Part shown: positions 36,342 to 45,013 of the stretch, in pieces
Numbering within the stretch: position 1 is the stretch's first letter
Layout of the letters: each line of letters starts with the position of its first letter
From: G965237725 sp965237725
GTDB lineage: Bacteria > Pseudomonadota > Gammaproteobacteria > Arenicellales > Poriferihabitantaceae
Direction of reading: 5' to 3'
NCBI GenBank assembly: GCA_965237725.1
Contig: OZ250151.1
Location: 1,488,001 to 1,552,000 of the forward strand
Length of the DNA stretch: 64,000 nucleotides
The notes under the pieces: model-generated
What the model was told of the DNA's origin: nothing
The model's input: only the letters and a program-made list of their open reading frames with translations
The model's database searches: none
Translations under genes and position numbers: made by a program

Positions 36342-37622
36342 TTATCCTAGCTTCATATTGTCGATACCGACAATTTTGTCATAAAGAAAATACAGTATCA
36401 TTACTACTGCCAGCAATATCGCGCCCAATGCAGCGGCGAGACCCCAGTTAAGTGAACTCGACATATGGAATGCAATGAAGTTACTGATTAACGTGCCACT
36501 TTGCCCGCCTACTAAAGCTGGTGTAATGTAATAACCAATGGCGAGAATGAAAACCAGTATTGCACCTGCACCAACCCCAGCGACGGTATTGGGCATATAG
36601 ATTCTGACGAAGGCGGTAAATGGTGTTGCCCCCAGGGATTTTGCTGCACGCATATAACTCGGTGGTATGGTTTTCATAACACTGAACAACGGTAAGACCA
36701 TAAAGGGCAGTAAAATATGGACCATTGCCACTATGGTTCCAGTGCGATTGTGTATCATTGCCAGACGGTTATCATCAGCAACAAATCCAAGCCAGACCAC
36801 CAAATCGTTAATCACGCCTTCCTGCTGCAATAACGCAATCCAGGCCGTGGTGCGAACCAGCAACGAAGTCCAGAAAGGTAATAACACTAAAATAATCAAT
36901 AAGTTACTTTTGCGGGTCGGTAAAACTGACAACAAGTATGCAATTGGATAAGCCAAAATCAAACATAGGACTGTAATTAGCAAACTCATCCACACCGTTC
37001 GCCAGAACAGTTTTACATAAATTCGTCTTTTATCGTCGTTTCGAACAATTTCACCAGTTTCACCATAGCCCATGTCCATTGCAGCGAGATAGTACGACAC
37101 GGTAAAGGCTGAGCTTTCCCGTTTAAAAACTTTCCAGTTCTCTATATTGCCCCATTTTTTGTCGATGTCGATAAACGCCTGTTGATAAGGCGGCTCCAGG
37201 CCTTCGATGTTTCTGGCGGTTTTTCTGAACAACCCGGAAAAACCGGACTTTTCATAATTTAATCTTCGGCCAACTTTACCGGATGTTTTAGCCTCAGATG
37301 CTTCATTAAAATCTTCCGCTAATGCAGCAAAAACGGCTTCGTCTGGCAGTTCGCCGCTATTTTGATCCCAATTGTGTAACAGGGGTGTGGTGCGATGCAT
37401 AACCTCACCCACCAGCTGATTCTCTACACTGCGAAACAGCATATCGAGAATTGGAATAAAAAATGTAACCAAAATAAACAAAAATAGCGGAATAACCAGA
37501 CTGATGGCCTTCATTTTCCCACGGCGTTGGGCTCGGGCCAGGCTGGTCTTTAACGGAACACCGTCAGCAGTAACCAGCATTTCGCCTGCTGTTTGATCTA
37601 TTGTTGCAGTGCCGGTTGCCAT
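36342..37622 (-). CDS. polyamine-type ABC transporter permease (PotH/PotB-like) with long periplasmic loop
   Basis: A 426-aa permease. The first helix (about 39-60) is followed by some 145 mostly hydrophilic residues before the conserved membrane domain (about 207-420), which has YMRAAKSLGATPFTAFVRIYMPNT as coupling loop. Typical PotB/PotH proteins are about 280-320 aa, so the loop is an extra soluble domain between helix 1 and helix 2. The start is ATG 37622. A strong hairpin separates it from the binding-protein gene upstream. Confidence 0.88.
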   Translation of the reverse strand: MATGTATIDQTAGEMLVTADGVPLKTSLARAQRRGKMKAISLVIPLFLFILVTFFIPILDMLFRSVENQLVGEVMHRTTPLLHNWDQNSGELPDEAVFAALAEDFNEASEAKTSGKVGRRLNYEKSGFSGLFRKTARNIEGLEPPYQQAFIDIDKKWGNIENWKVFKRESSAFTVSYYLAAMDMGYGETGEIVRNDDKRRIYVKLFWRTVWMSLLITVLCLILAYPIAYLLSVLPTRKSNLLIILVLLPFWTSLLVRTTAWIALLQQEGVINDLVVWLGFVADDNRLAMIHNRTGTIVAMVHILLPFMVLPLFSVMKTIPPSYMRAAKSLGATPFTAFVRIYMPNTVAGVGAGAILVFILAIGYYITPALVGGQSGTLISNFIAFHMSSSLNWGLAAALGAILLAVVMILYFLYDKIVGIDNMKLG

Positions 37623-37669
37623 TATTCCATTTAAGTTTTATATACTTTGGTTAAAATTTTTAAAAGGTT

Positions 37670-37696
37670 ATGGGAGCGGAAATTATCCGCTCCCAT
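37670..37696. promoter_or_regulatory. intercistronic hairpin between binding-protein and permease genes
   Basis: ATGGGAGCGG and CCGCTCCCAT form a perfect ten-pair stem with a seven-base loop in the 176-base gap between the binding-protein gene and the first permease gene. On the minus strand it is followed by a moderately T-rich stretch. Such stems usually stabilise the upstream mRNA or end part of the transcripts, giving more binding protein than permease. Confidence 0.75.
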
Positions 37697-37798
37697 TCCT
37701 TTGTTACAAAGCCTTTATTACTCAGAACTATTTTACAAATTAATTTCTAATTCGTGCTGCTAATTTTCTAGCTGCTAGTTCTTTTATTGCTTGTACTG

Positions 37799-38893
37799 TT
37801 ACTGAGCCAACCAGGAATTAAATCGCTCGGTTAAATCGTCGCGATTATCTGCCCAGAACTCATAGTTGAACAGCAAAGTATTTTTTGCGTTAGCCGGTGC
37901 TGTTGGCATATGTGGCGCCATATCAATTCCCAAGGTAGCGTGCTTACCTACTAATGCAGCAGATGAGGCACGAGCAGGACCGTAAGAAATAAATTTCGCC
38001 TGGTCTGCCAGTCTTTGAGTATCGGTAGCATAGTTCAAATACGCCATAACTTCTTCTTGATGAGGTGCACCTTTAGGAATTACCCAACCGTCAAGGTCGA
38101 ATACCTGCCAGTCCCACATCATTGCGATAGGTTGTTTTTCCTCTTCGATTACAGAGAACAGACGACCATTGTAGGTAGAACCCATAACGATTTCGCCATC
38201 CGCAAGTAATTGAGGCGTTTGGGCGCCTTTGTCCCACCAAATAACGTCACCTTTGATGGTATCCAGTTTGGCCAATGCACGTTCTACACCTTCTTCGGTA
38301 CCGAGTACATCATAAACCTCACCAGGATCAACACCATCAGCAATCAAAGCCCATTCCAGGTTACCAATTGGCTTCTTCTCAAGCGCGCGTTTGCCAGGAA
38401 TTTTCGCCAGGTCAAATACGTCATTGATTGAAGTTGGAGGGGTGTCACCAACCAGGTCGGTTCTGTAGCCAAAAGTTGTTGAGTAAACAATTTGAGGAAT
38501 ATAGCAAGGTGAAACGATCATATCGCCGAAGTCAACAGAAGCTGGAGAACCATCAGGCGCCGCTGCTAATACTGCGTCGTGGTCGACTTCTTCAAGCAGC
38601 CCTTCATCGCATAATAAAATTGCGTCAGAAGGAACCATGTCAACCAATGCCCAGGTCACATTTCCGGCTTCGTTCATGGCACGAATCTTGGCAACTGCTT
38701 CACCAGCAGAGTCATCGTTGATGATGGTAATACCAGGATTGGCTGCCATATACGGCTCGTGATAGGCATTTTGCTGACTAGCGGTGTAAGCACCACCCCA
38801 GGAAACGATAACCAGTTCAGCATCTGCTTGTGCCGCAGAGACCAAACCGAATGCCGCTGTGGCCAGCAGGGTTTGTTTAAAAGTTTTGTTCAT
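37799..38893 (-). CDS. polyamine-type ABC transporter substrate-binding protein (PotF/PotD-like)
   Basis: Periplasmic binding protein with a signal peptide (about 1-24, cut after AQA) and a PotD/PotF-like body: ELVIVSWGGAYTASQQ, YIPQIVYSTTFGYRTD, WWDKGAQTPQLLADGEI, GWVIPKGAPHQEEVMAYLNY. The start is decided by the ribosome binding site: GGGAGGAG lies about eight bases before ATG 38893, and it would fall inside the coding sequence if the upstream in-frame ATG at 38911 were used. The ligand may be putrescine, spermidine or a related compound; it cannot be told here. Confidence 0.92.
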   Translation of the reverse strand: MNKTFKQTLLATAAFGLVSAAQADAELVIVSWGGAYTASQQNAYHEPYMAANPGITIINDDSAGEAVAKIRAMNEAGNVTWALVDMVPSDAILLCDEGLLEEVDHDAVLAAAPDGSPASVDFGDMIVSPCYIPQIVYSTTFGYRTDLVGDTPPTSINDVFDLAKIPGKRALEKKPIGNLEWALIADGVDPGEVYDVLGTEEGVERALAKLDTIKGDVIWWDKGAQTPQLLADGEIVMGSTYNGRLFSVIEEEKQPIAMMWDWQVFDLDGWVIPKGAPHQEEVMAYLNYATDTQRLADQAKFISYGPARASSAALVGKHATLGIDMAPHMPTAPANAKNTLLFNYEFWADNRDDLTERFNSWLAQ

Positions 38894-38974
38894 TAGGAAT
38901 TCTCCTCCCATTAAGTTATATCTAGATATATAAAACGAAATTTTGCCATGGCACCTGTTACACCCAATAGACGG

Positions 38975-40069
38975 TTAATCTGATGGGTCAAGGGCACGAC
39001 AATCTTCCACATTCCAGCCAATATCCACCGTATCACCTTCTTTAAGGTGGGCGTGTACCGCTGAATTTGGAATCTTGCAAATAAAGTCATCATGACCAAG
39101 GACCGTAAATCGGGTCCTGATATGATCACCAAGGTAAATTAGCTCTTCTGCTTTGGCAGAAAAAATATTGGGCATACTTCCCTTCTCGGGCGAAACCACA
39201 ACCCGCTCGGGACGTAACGACAGGGTTGACCGATCACCCACGCTGCCAACGTTAATCTTCTTAGCGTGGACCACACCGCCACCGTCGATGTCGACTTTTA
39301 CTGTATCGCCCAAATCTTCTGAGACTTTCCCCAGAAAACGATTATTTTCGCCAATAAAATTGGCGCAGAAGGCATTTTCAGGCTCTTCGTAGAGCACAGC
39401 CGGGGGCGCACATTGCTGGATAATACCATCGTCGAAAACCGCGATTCTGTTGGACATGGTCAATGCCTCGCTCTGATCGTGGGTAACATAAACCACTGTT
39501 AAGCCGAGGTTTTCATGGATATGTTTGATTTCATACTGCATTTGTTCCCTCAGGTTTTTATCCAGCGCACCTAGTGGTTCATCCATTAACACTAGGTCAG
39601 GATCAAATACCAGTGACCTTGCTACGGCAACGCGTTGTTGCTGGCCTCCAGAAAGCTGGGCAGGTCGTCTATCTCCAAATGGGCCAAGTTGTACCATATC
39701 CAGCGCACGGATAACCCGTTGCTCCCGCTCACCCTTATCCATATTGCGGACCTCGAGCGGAAACGCCAGATTTTCTGCCACGGTCATATGGGGAAACAGG
39801 GCATAGTTTTGAAAAACCATGCCAATACCACGTTTGTGAGGGGCGACATTATTAATGCCCTCGCCATTCAGGTAAATTTCGCCATGAGTTGCCGGTTCAA
39901 ATCCAGCAAGCATCATCAAACAGGTGGTTTTTCCAGAACCGGAGGGGCCTAACATGGTGAGAAATTCTCCTTCGGCCACATCCAGATTTAAATTCTTTAC
40001 TACCAGGGTTTCTCCATCGTAGCTTTTTTGAATGTTCTCAAATCGAACAAGAGATTTTTCACTGGGCAT
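38975..40069 (-). CDS. polyamine-type ABC transporter ATP-binding protein (PotA/PotG-like)
   Basis: A 364-aa ATPase that powers the importer. Seen: Walker A GPSGSGKTT near 41-49, the signature LSGGQQQRVAVARSL, Walker B VLMDEPLGALD, the switch His in VTHDQSEA, and a C-terminal TOBE regulatory domain (about 280-360). The start is ATG 40069. It is the first gene of the operon (ATPase, binding protein, two permeases); the order differs from E. coli potFGHI. Confidence 0.95.
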   Translation of the reverse strand: MPSEKSLVRFENIQKSYDGETLVVKNLNLDVAEGEFLTMLGPSGSGKTTCLMMLAGFEPATHGEIYLNGEGINNVAPHKRGIGMVFQNYALFPHMTVAENLAFPLEVRNMDKGEREQRVIRALDMVQLGPFGDRRPAQLSGGQQQRVAVARSLVFDPDLVLMDEPLGALDKNLREQMQYEIKHIHENLGLTVVYVTHDQSEALTMSNRIAVFDDGIIQQCAPPAVLYEEPENAFCANFIGENNRFLGKVSEDLGDTVKVDIDGGGVVHAKKINVGSVGDRSTLSLRPERVVVSPEKGSMPNIFSAKAEELIYLGDHIRTRFTVLGHDDFICKIPNSAVHAHLKEGDTVDIGWNVEDCRALDPSD

Positions 40070-40353
40070 AAAATTTGTTTTTCAAATTAGTTGGTGTTTA
40101 TTAAGCAATTATTGTAATTATACTATTCACGAAACAGGCAATCTTACTCAAATTTGCACCTCATTCAAGCTTGAAACGCCATGTATCGGGAACCATAACG
40201 GTGTTGGCCGATAAAATCAACAGAATAAGCAACTATTAGCAAGAAATGTGAAATTTGAGACCGTTAATAATTTTTGTCCCTACATGGAAAATTCCCGCAC
40301 CAAGAAATCCAATTCCCCTGGAATTCGAGAAATACTTTTCATGATTGTGAAAT

Positions 40354-42442
40354 TTAATCGGCCAAATTACCCAGGGTTTCGATTAGCGGTCCTAGATGAT
40401 TTTTATAGATTTTCCATCGACCCATGGCAGAATTATAAATGGGTTGTCGAACCTGAACTAGGCTTGCCGTGGGAACCGCCCTTTTGGTTTGATGAAATGC
40501 CAAACATGCCGGATCCCATTCAAGGTTGCAGTGATCGAGCATTGACTTAATCGTAGCCTCGGGATTTTTAACAATATCCTCATAATTCACTTCGAGGAAA
40601 AAATTACCAGGAAGAATCTCTTGCCAATGGCGCATTAATTTTTCATAAGCACAATAAAATCGGCCGAGCTCTTCCAGATCATAGGAAAAGTTCTGAGCAT
40701 CTTCGAACAGGTGGGTAAAACACGAAACACAGGTATCCAGTGGGTTGCGTTTTACATGAATGATTTTTGCACCTGAAAGAATGCCATAAATAAATCCGGC
40801 GAACTGAAAATTATTTGGCATTTTATCGATGATACGAAGGACGTCTGATGAATATTCCTGCAATCCCTGCCAGTAGCTACCTCCAATTTGTGAAAATTCT
40901 TCATGGCTCAAATTTGAAACCCAGTTTGGAAACAAATCATTCTTAAAATTATTACCGCCGTCAACCAGTCGCTCGATATCAAACCGTTCTCCTGCGCCAA
41001 AAACTGCACTGTGACTCGATAAAATATGCTCAACCAGGGTCGTGCCTGAGCGAGGCATGCCAAGAACAAATATCATGGCATTATTATCCAAACCAGCAGA
41101 AGCTATATTAGCAATGTACTCCCTGGAAAACGTATCTGCGATTGCATCGAATAACTTTTCATCTTTATCGATTTCATAATTGATTGTGGATCGTTTTGCG
41201 GTCGCCCCTCTGGCATAGTGAGTAAATGATTTTTCTGAATCACCAATATCAGCATAAGCCTTACCCACGGCATAGTGCAGATAGGCTAATTTTTTAGCAG
41301 TACAGTCACCACTATCAATTAGTGCTTCAATTTTATATAGAAACGAATCGTTTTCCCGAAACGTTTTTACTTCGGATAACCGATAGAAGGTATCGCCGTG
41401 ACCCGGCTCAATTTCCAACGCGCGAAGATATGATTTCTCAGCATCAGCAGGCGCACCGACTACTGCCAGGGTAACACCGAGATTTCGGTGAGCCTCTGCT
41501 GATTCCGGTTTCAGCACAACTACCTGTTCATGCAACTGCCGTGCGTATTCGAGTCGATTCTGATCCAGGGCCAGGTTTCCCAGATTATGCATTACTGGCG
41601 TCAGTTCAGAATCAAGCTCAAGGGCCGCTTCAAATTCTGATTGGGCAGCCCCAAGTTTGCCCATGTTGCGCAGAACCAGACCGAGACTACTTCGGTTTTT
41701 AGCGGAACGTGGATCAATTTCCAGTGCACGACGAAATGATTTTTCCGCATCAACAAGTCGGTTTTGCTCCATCTGTAATATTCCCAGATTTCCCAATGCA
41801 TTTGTGGAATCCGGTTTTAATTCCAAAGCCCGGCTAAATGATTCTTCTGCCTGGTCCAGCTTGCCAGAGGTAAAAAATGAATTTCCAAGATTGACGTGGA
41901 ATTCTGCAAATTCAGGGTTGATTTGTAACGCATTTTGATAAGCTTTTATCGCTTCCTCCAGCCGATCCTGGGCGTTGTAAACATTTCCCAGGCCGTTATG
42001 GGAATCCGCATAGTTTGAATCAATTTTTATTGCGGTTAAAAAGGAGTTCTCGGCCTCATTCAATTTTTCAAGCGCCGACTGGGTCAGACCCAAATTGTAG
42101 TGTCCGTAAAAAATATCCGGATTTAATTTGACCGCCCGCAATAAAATTGATTCTGATTTAGATAAGTTTCCCAGTTCCCGCAACACATTGCCATAATTGC
42201 TTAGCGAATCATAATTTTCCGGTTCTACTTTGAATGCCCGGTCGTAGGCTTCTGCAGATTCCGATAATTTTCCCTTGGCCTGGAAGCTTGCTGCCAGCAG
42301 ATTCCAGCCAAATCCAAGTTTCGGCCAGTTCCTTAACAAACTTCTGGGCAGCTTTTATTGCCGCGTCATATTGTTGTCCACGATATAGACCGACCAGTTC
42401 GTCGACCTGTTCCCGGGCCGGTGGGGATTTTTTTCTGGACAT
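40354..42442 (-). pseudogene. TPR-sulfotransferase with N-terminal frameshift
   Basis: A long TPR array (about nine to ten repeats) followed by a sulfotransferase domain with the PAPS 5'-phosphate loop GMPRSGTT (427-434 of the downstream frame) and a 3'-phosphate loop VKRNPLDTCVSCF. The ATG at 42442 opens a frame (MSRKKSPPAREQ..., first TPR helix AIKAAQKFVK) that runs out of frame near 42331; the rest of the first repeat (NWPKLGFGWNLLAASFQ) continues in another frame. Removing one G of the GG at 42331-42332 joins the two parts into a normal TPR. Either the gene is broken, or the base is a sequencing error, or a TTG at 42339 restarts translation of 661 aa. The enzymes transfer sulfate from PAPS; the acceptor is unknown. 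Confidence 0.75.
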
Positions 42443-42741
42443 TGATTAATGAAGGATAAACGAAAATTGATTCTATCCCATTCGATATGGACTACAAACC
42501 AATAACGGGTTTATAAAATTTCCAGATAAATGCTGGGAGGATTAGAACATCTAGTAATTTTGTTAATACGAATTAAACAATGGTGCAGGCATAACCAATT
42601 GTTGTCAAATGCATTTGGATATAAATCAAGGCAAATCGCCGCTCCTGCGCGTGATCGCCATAGCCTGCCCCCAATACACAGTCAAGCTAAGCACAAGCTC
42701 CGATCAGGGGGACGGCGGGCCCGCAGGCTATCCTCCCACTC
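42443..42741. repeat. intergenic stretch with first C-type repeat
   Basis: The first 190 bases after the TPR-sulfotransferase start show nothing recognisable and should hold its promoter. From 42631 repeat sequence begins: GCCGCTCCTGCGCGTGATCG, CCATAGCCTGCCCCC and a stretch to the CCCGCAGGCTATCCTCC near 42736. A close copy of the latter part lies at 42924-43008 and a shorter one at 43161-43200. No gene is seen. Confidence 0.6.
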
Positions 42742-42865
42742 CGTCATTCCGGAAGGTCGGAGACCTATCCGGAATCCATGTATGACATTGCAGAAAGTCA
42801 GATTTTGCCGGGAATTCAGTAAGAAACATGGATCCCGGATACGCTTTCAGCGTTCCGGGATGACG
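42742..42865. repeat. 124-bp palindromic A-B element, copy 2
   Basis: The left arm starts CGTCATTCCGGAAGG and ends TATCCGGAATCCATG; the right arm starts CATGGATCCCGGATA and ends TTCCGGGATGACG. The two 39-base arms are imperfect inverted repeats, so the whole unit can fold into one long hairpin with a loop of about 45 bases. The last 30 bases or so of the right arm are repeated once more in tandem at 42868-42898. Confidence 0.85.
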
Positions 42866-43013
42866 CCTGGGATACGCTTTCAGCGTTCCGGGATGACGCC
42901 TGTTCTTTAAAACCCGCGGCTACGATCGCCATAGCCTGCCCCTGATACCCAGTCAAGCTGGGCACAAGCTCTGATCAAGGGGGTGGGTGGACCCACAGGT
43001 TATCCTCCCACTC

Positions 43014-43137
43014 CGTCATTCCGGAAGGTCGGAGACCTATCCGGAATCTATCTACCGGATTGTATGAGGTCAGATTTTGCTGGGAATGCAGCCCGAAGCA
43101 TGGATCCCGGATATCCCTTCGGGATTCCGGGATGACG
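43014..43137. repeat. 124-bp palindromic A-B element, copy 3
   Basis: Exactly the same length as the copy at 42742-42865 and in the same orientation. The left arm is nearly identical, the inner loop differs, and in the right arm CGCTTTCAGCG is replaced by TCCCTTCGGGA, another palindrome, so the base pairing is kept although the sequence changed. Confidence 0.85.
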
Positions 43138-43148
43138 ACCGTTTTGAA

Positions 43149-43251
43149 ACCCGCGGCTACGACCGCCATAGCCTGCCCCTGACTCCGATCAGGGGGATGG
43201 CGGAAGTGCAGACAATGCAGGAGCAATTGTCTGCCCGTACATCCTGTACAT
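43149..43251. repeat. repeat mosaic next to the porin terminator
   Basis: CCCGCGGCTACGACCGCCAT, the CATAGCCTGCCCCTGA block and GCGGAAGTGCAGACAATGCA, in the same order and spacing type as at 14521-14582 near the groEL terminator. CTGTACATCC-type short palindromes follow. No coding sequence. Confidence 0.75.
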
Positions 43252-43279
43252 AAAAAAGGCGCCTCGAAAGGCGCCTTTC
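43252..43279 (-). terminator. rho-independent terminator of the porin gene
   Basis: Minus strand: AAAGGCGCC, a six-base loop, GGCGCCTTT, then a T run. Strong GC stem, 20 bases after the porin stop codon. Confidence 0.93.
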
Positions 43280-43299
43280 TTAACTTACGAAACGCAGGC

Positions 43300-44388
43300 T
43301 TAGAAAGAGTTCTTCACAGCAACTGCAAATACAGAAGTTTCTAGGTCGCCTAAGCCACCGGCTTGCTCGATAGAAGCAGTTTCGAACTCTGCGTAAACTT
43401 TGACACCTTCGCCTAAGCTTTTGGAAAGTTGCAAGAACACGGTATCCATGTCCCCGGCACCAGCACCAGCAGTAGCATCTTCACCACCACCGAGTCCAAT
43501 CATTCCAGAAAGACCGCCGCCAAAGCTATAGTTGGCTACGACGTTCCAGGAAGAAGAGTCATCGATACCTGAATCATGGTCTACACTCATGAATGTACCA
43601 CCCAGATACAGTGCTTCAGTAGCATTGAACCGGAAACCGACACCAGTCAGTGAAACTTCAGGAGCACCGGCTGGAGCAGATTCTGAATATACAACACCGT
43701 TAATGGTAACCGCGCCAAATGTACCGGCCAAACCAACAGCTACGCTGTCGATGGTGTCATCATTTGCACGTTGCACAGCACCGGCTGGATCATCAGGATG
43801 CATGATAGCTTGTACAGAGAAAGTGAAAGGATCTGCACTGTATCCGCCACCACCATAAGAATAGGTGAAAGCGTTAGATACACGAAGACCGTATCTATCA
43901 TCATTTACGTGGCGAGTGCTTTCATACCATGCGGCACCACCGTGTCCATCGGAACGATACACGTTGTAGCCGAGGTATTCATACAGAACGCCCCATTGGT
44001 TACCAATGACCAGGTTACCAAAGTTGCCGTGGAGTCCGATTTGAGCAAGACGCTTATCCCAAGGGGCAGCATCTTCAACTGGACCACCACGGTTACCAGA
44101 AGTAGTACCAACACCGATTTCAATCCTGTAGGATGAGCTCAGGCCGTTACCAAGATCTTTGCTGCCTCTGAAACCGAAACGGGTGTTAGCGGTATCGTGA
44201 GCATCAATAGATCCGTCTGGAGAACCAGCGAAAATAATTGATCCGGTACCGCCAGCGGCGTCGATATCAGTACTTTGAATACCGATATTTACGAAACCGT
44301 AAACGGTTGGTGGATCAGCTGCTTCAACCGCGACTGGTATTGAAACAACACCAGCTACAGCAGCAGCAATTGCAGATTTTTTAAACAT
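43300..44388 (-). CDS. outer membrane porin (Gram-negative porin family)
   Basis: A 362-aa trimeric-porin-like beta-barrel protein. Seen: a signal peptide of about 23 residues cut after VEA, the first strand PPTVYGFVNIGIQ, FGFRGSKDLGNGLSSSYRIE (typical of the family, with the loop arginines), LAQIGLHGNFGNLVIGNQW, and a C-terminal Phe (VKNSF), the BAM recognition signal. Many Gly, Asp and Ser and few Lys in the loops suggest weak cation selectivity, but this is a guess. The start is ATG 44388 with AGAGG nine bases before. A strong terminator and an isolated transcription unit point to high expression. Confidence 0.93.
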   Translation of the reverse strand: MFKKSAIAAAVAGVVSIPVAVEAADPPTVYGFVNIGIQSTDIDAAGGTGSIIFAGSPDGSIDAHDTANTRFGFRGSKDLGNGLSSSYRIEIGVGTTSGNRGGPVEDAAPWDKRLAQIGLHGNFGNLVIGNQWGVLYEYLGYNVYRSDGHGGAAWYESTRHVNDDRYGLRVSNAFTYSYGGGGYSADPFTFSVQAIMHPDDPAGAVQRANDDTIDSVAVGLAGTFGAVTINGVVYSESAPAGAPEVSLTGVGFRFNATEALYLGGTFMSVDHDSGIDDSSSWNVVANYSFGGGLSGMIGLGGGEDATAGAGAGDMDTVFLQLSKSLGEGVKVYAEFETASIEQAGGLGDLETSVFAVAVKNSF

Positions 44389-44415
44389 AATTGTTACCTC
44401 TAAAAAGTTATTTTT

Positions 44416-44444
44416 TATATATAAAAACTAAAACTAGTTTACAA
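44416..44444 (-). promoter_or_regulatory. predicted promoter of the porin gene
   Basis: On the minus strand TTGTAA (44444-44439) and TATATA (44421-44416) are 17 bases apart; each matches four of six consensus positions. It would give a leader of about 20 bases in front of the start codon. Moderate support only. Confidence 0.35.
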
Positions 44445-45013
44445 AGCCACTAACGTTTAAGTTTTGTGGTGGCAGTAGTCTATATCAATAGATACCACTT
44501 TTCTACCATTAAATTAATTATTTTTAATGTTTTGTTAATAAATCGGTAATATTCTGAGGTTTTCCAATTTAATCCATACAAAACAAATAGATACGATTTT
44601 TTAGCGTATAAAAATGGGTCAAAATGGGCCCTATTTTCGCAAATAAATGCGCAAAAGTGGTGAATTTTGTGAAATTTTGTCATCATATATGGCGGATTCA
44701 GAATTTCGATAACTGCTCTCCGGGGTTTGTGTCAGATAGTGCGTTGTTTGCCTGGTAGGCGATTAAGGTAATACCCCAATTTTGATTCGAGTCTATTGTT
44801 AATTCATTATTGATTCAGCCACTTTTTAAAACTGAAATATTAAATGATTGATTATTTAAATTGACAAAATCGGCTCCGCTTCTACAAATTATTTTCATCG
44901 ACAAAACCGCGTCAAGATTGTTAACCTCTGTGGCGTCGAAATTGTATTGTTCAGTTATACAGAGACTTACAAGAAAATTTATCTTCAACCAACCAAAGAC
45001 CTGATACCCCAGA
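44445..45013. other. AT-rich intergenic region upstream of the porin
   Basis: About 570 bases between divergent genes. It contains weak open frames (for instance 44480-44686 on the minus strand) without a ribosome binding site or family likeness, and I do not call them genes. The region probably holds porin regulation (an OmpR-type site would be expected), but I cannot identify a specific operator. No repeat seen. Confidence 0.4.

Noticed and set aside
40248..40550. Open frame on the plus strand over the 3' end of the TPR-sulfotransferase.
   Set aside because: It lies opposite a well-supported sulfotransferase C-terminus and has no family likeness.
42742..43137. Repeated units considered as a CRISPR array.
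   Set aside because: Only two units, 124 bp long, internally palindromic, no spacers of regular length and no cas genes.
44480..44686. Possible small gene upstream of the porin, minus strand.
   Set aside because: Very AT-rich, no ribosome binding site, no family likeness; it lies where the porin control region is expected.
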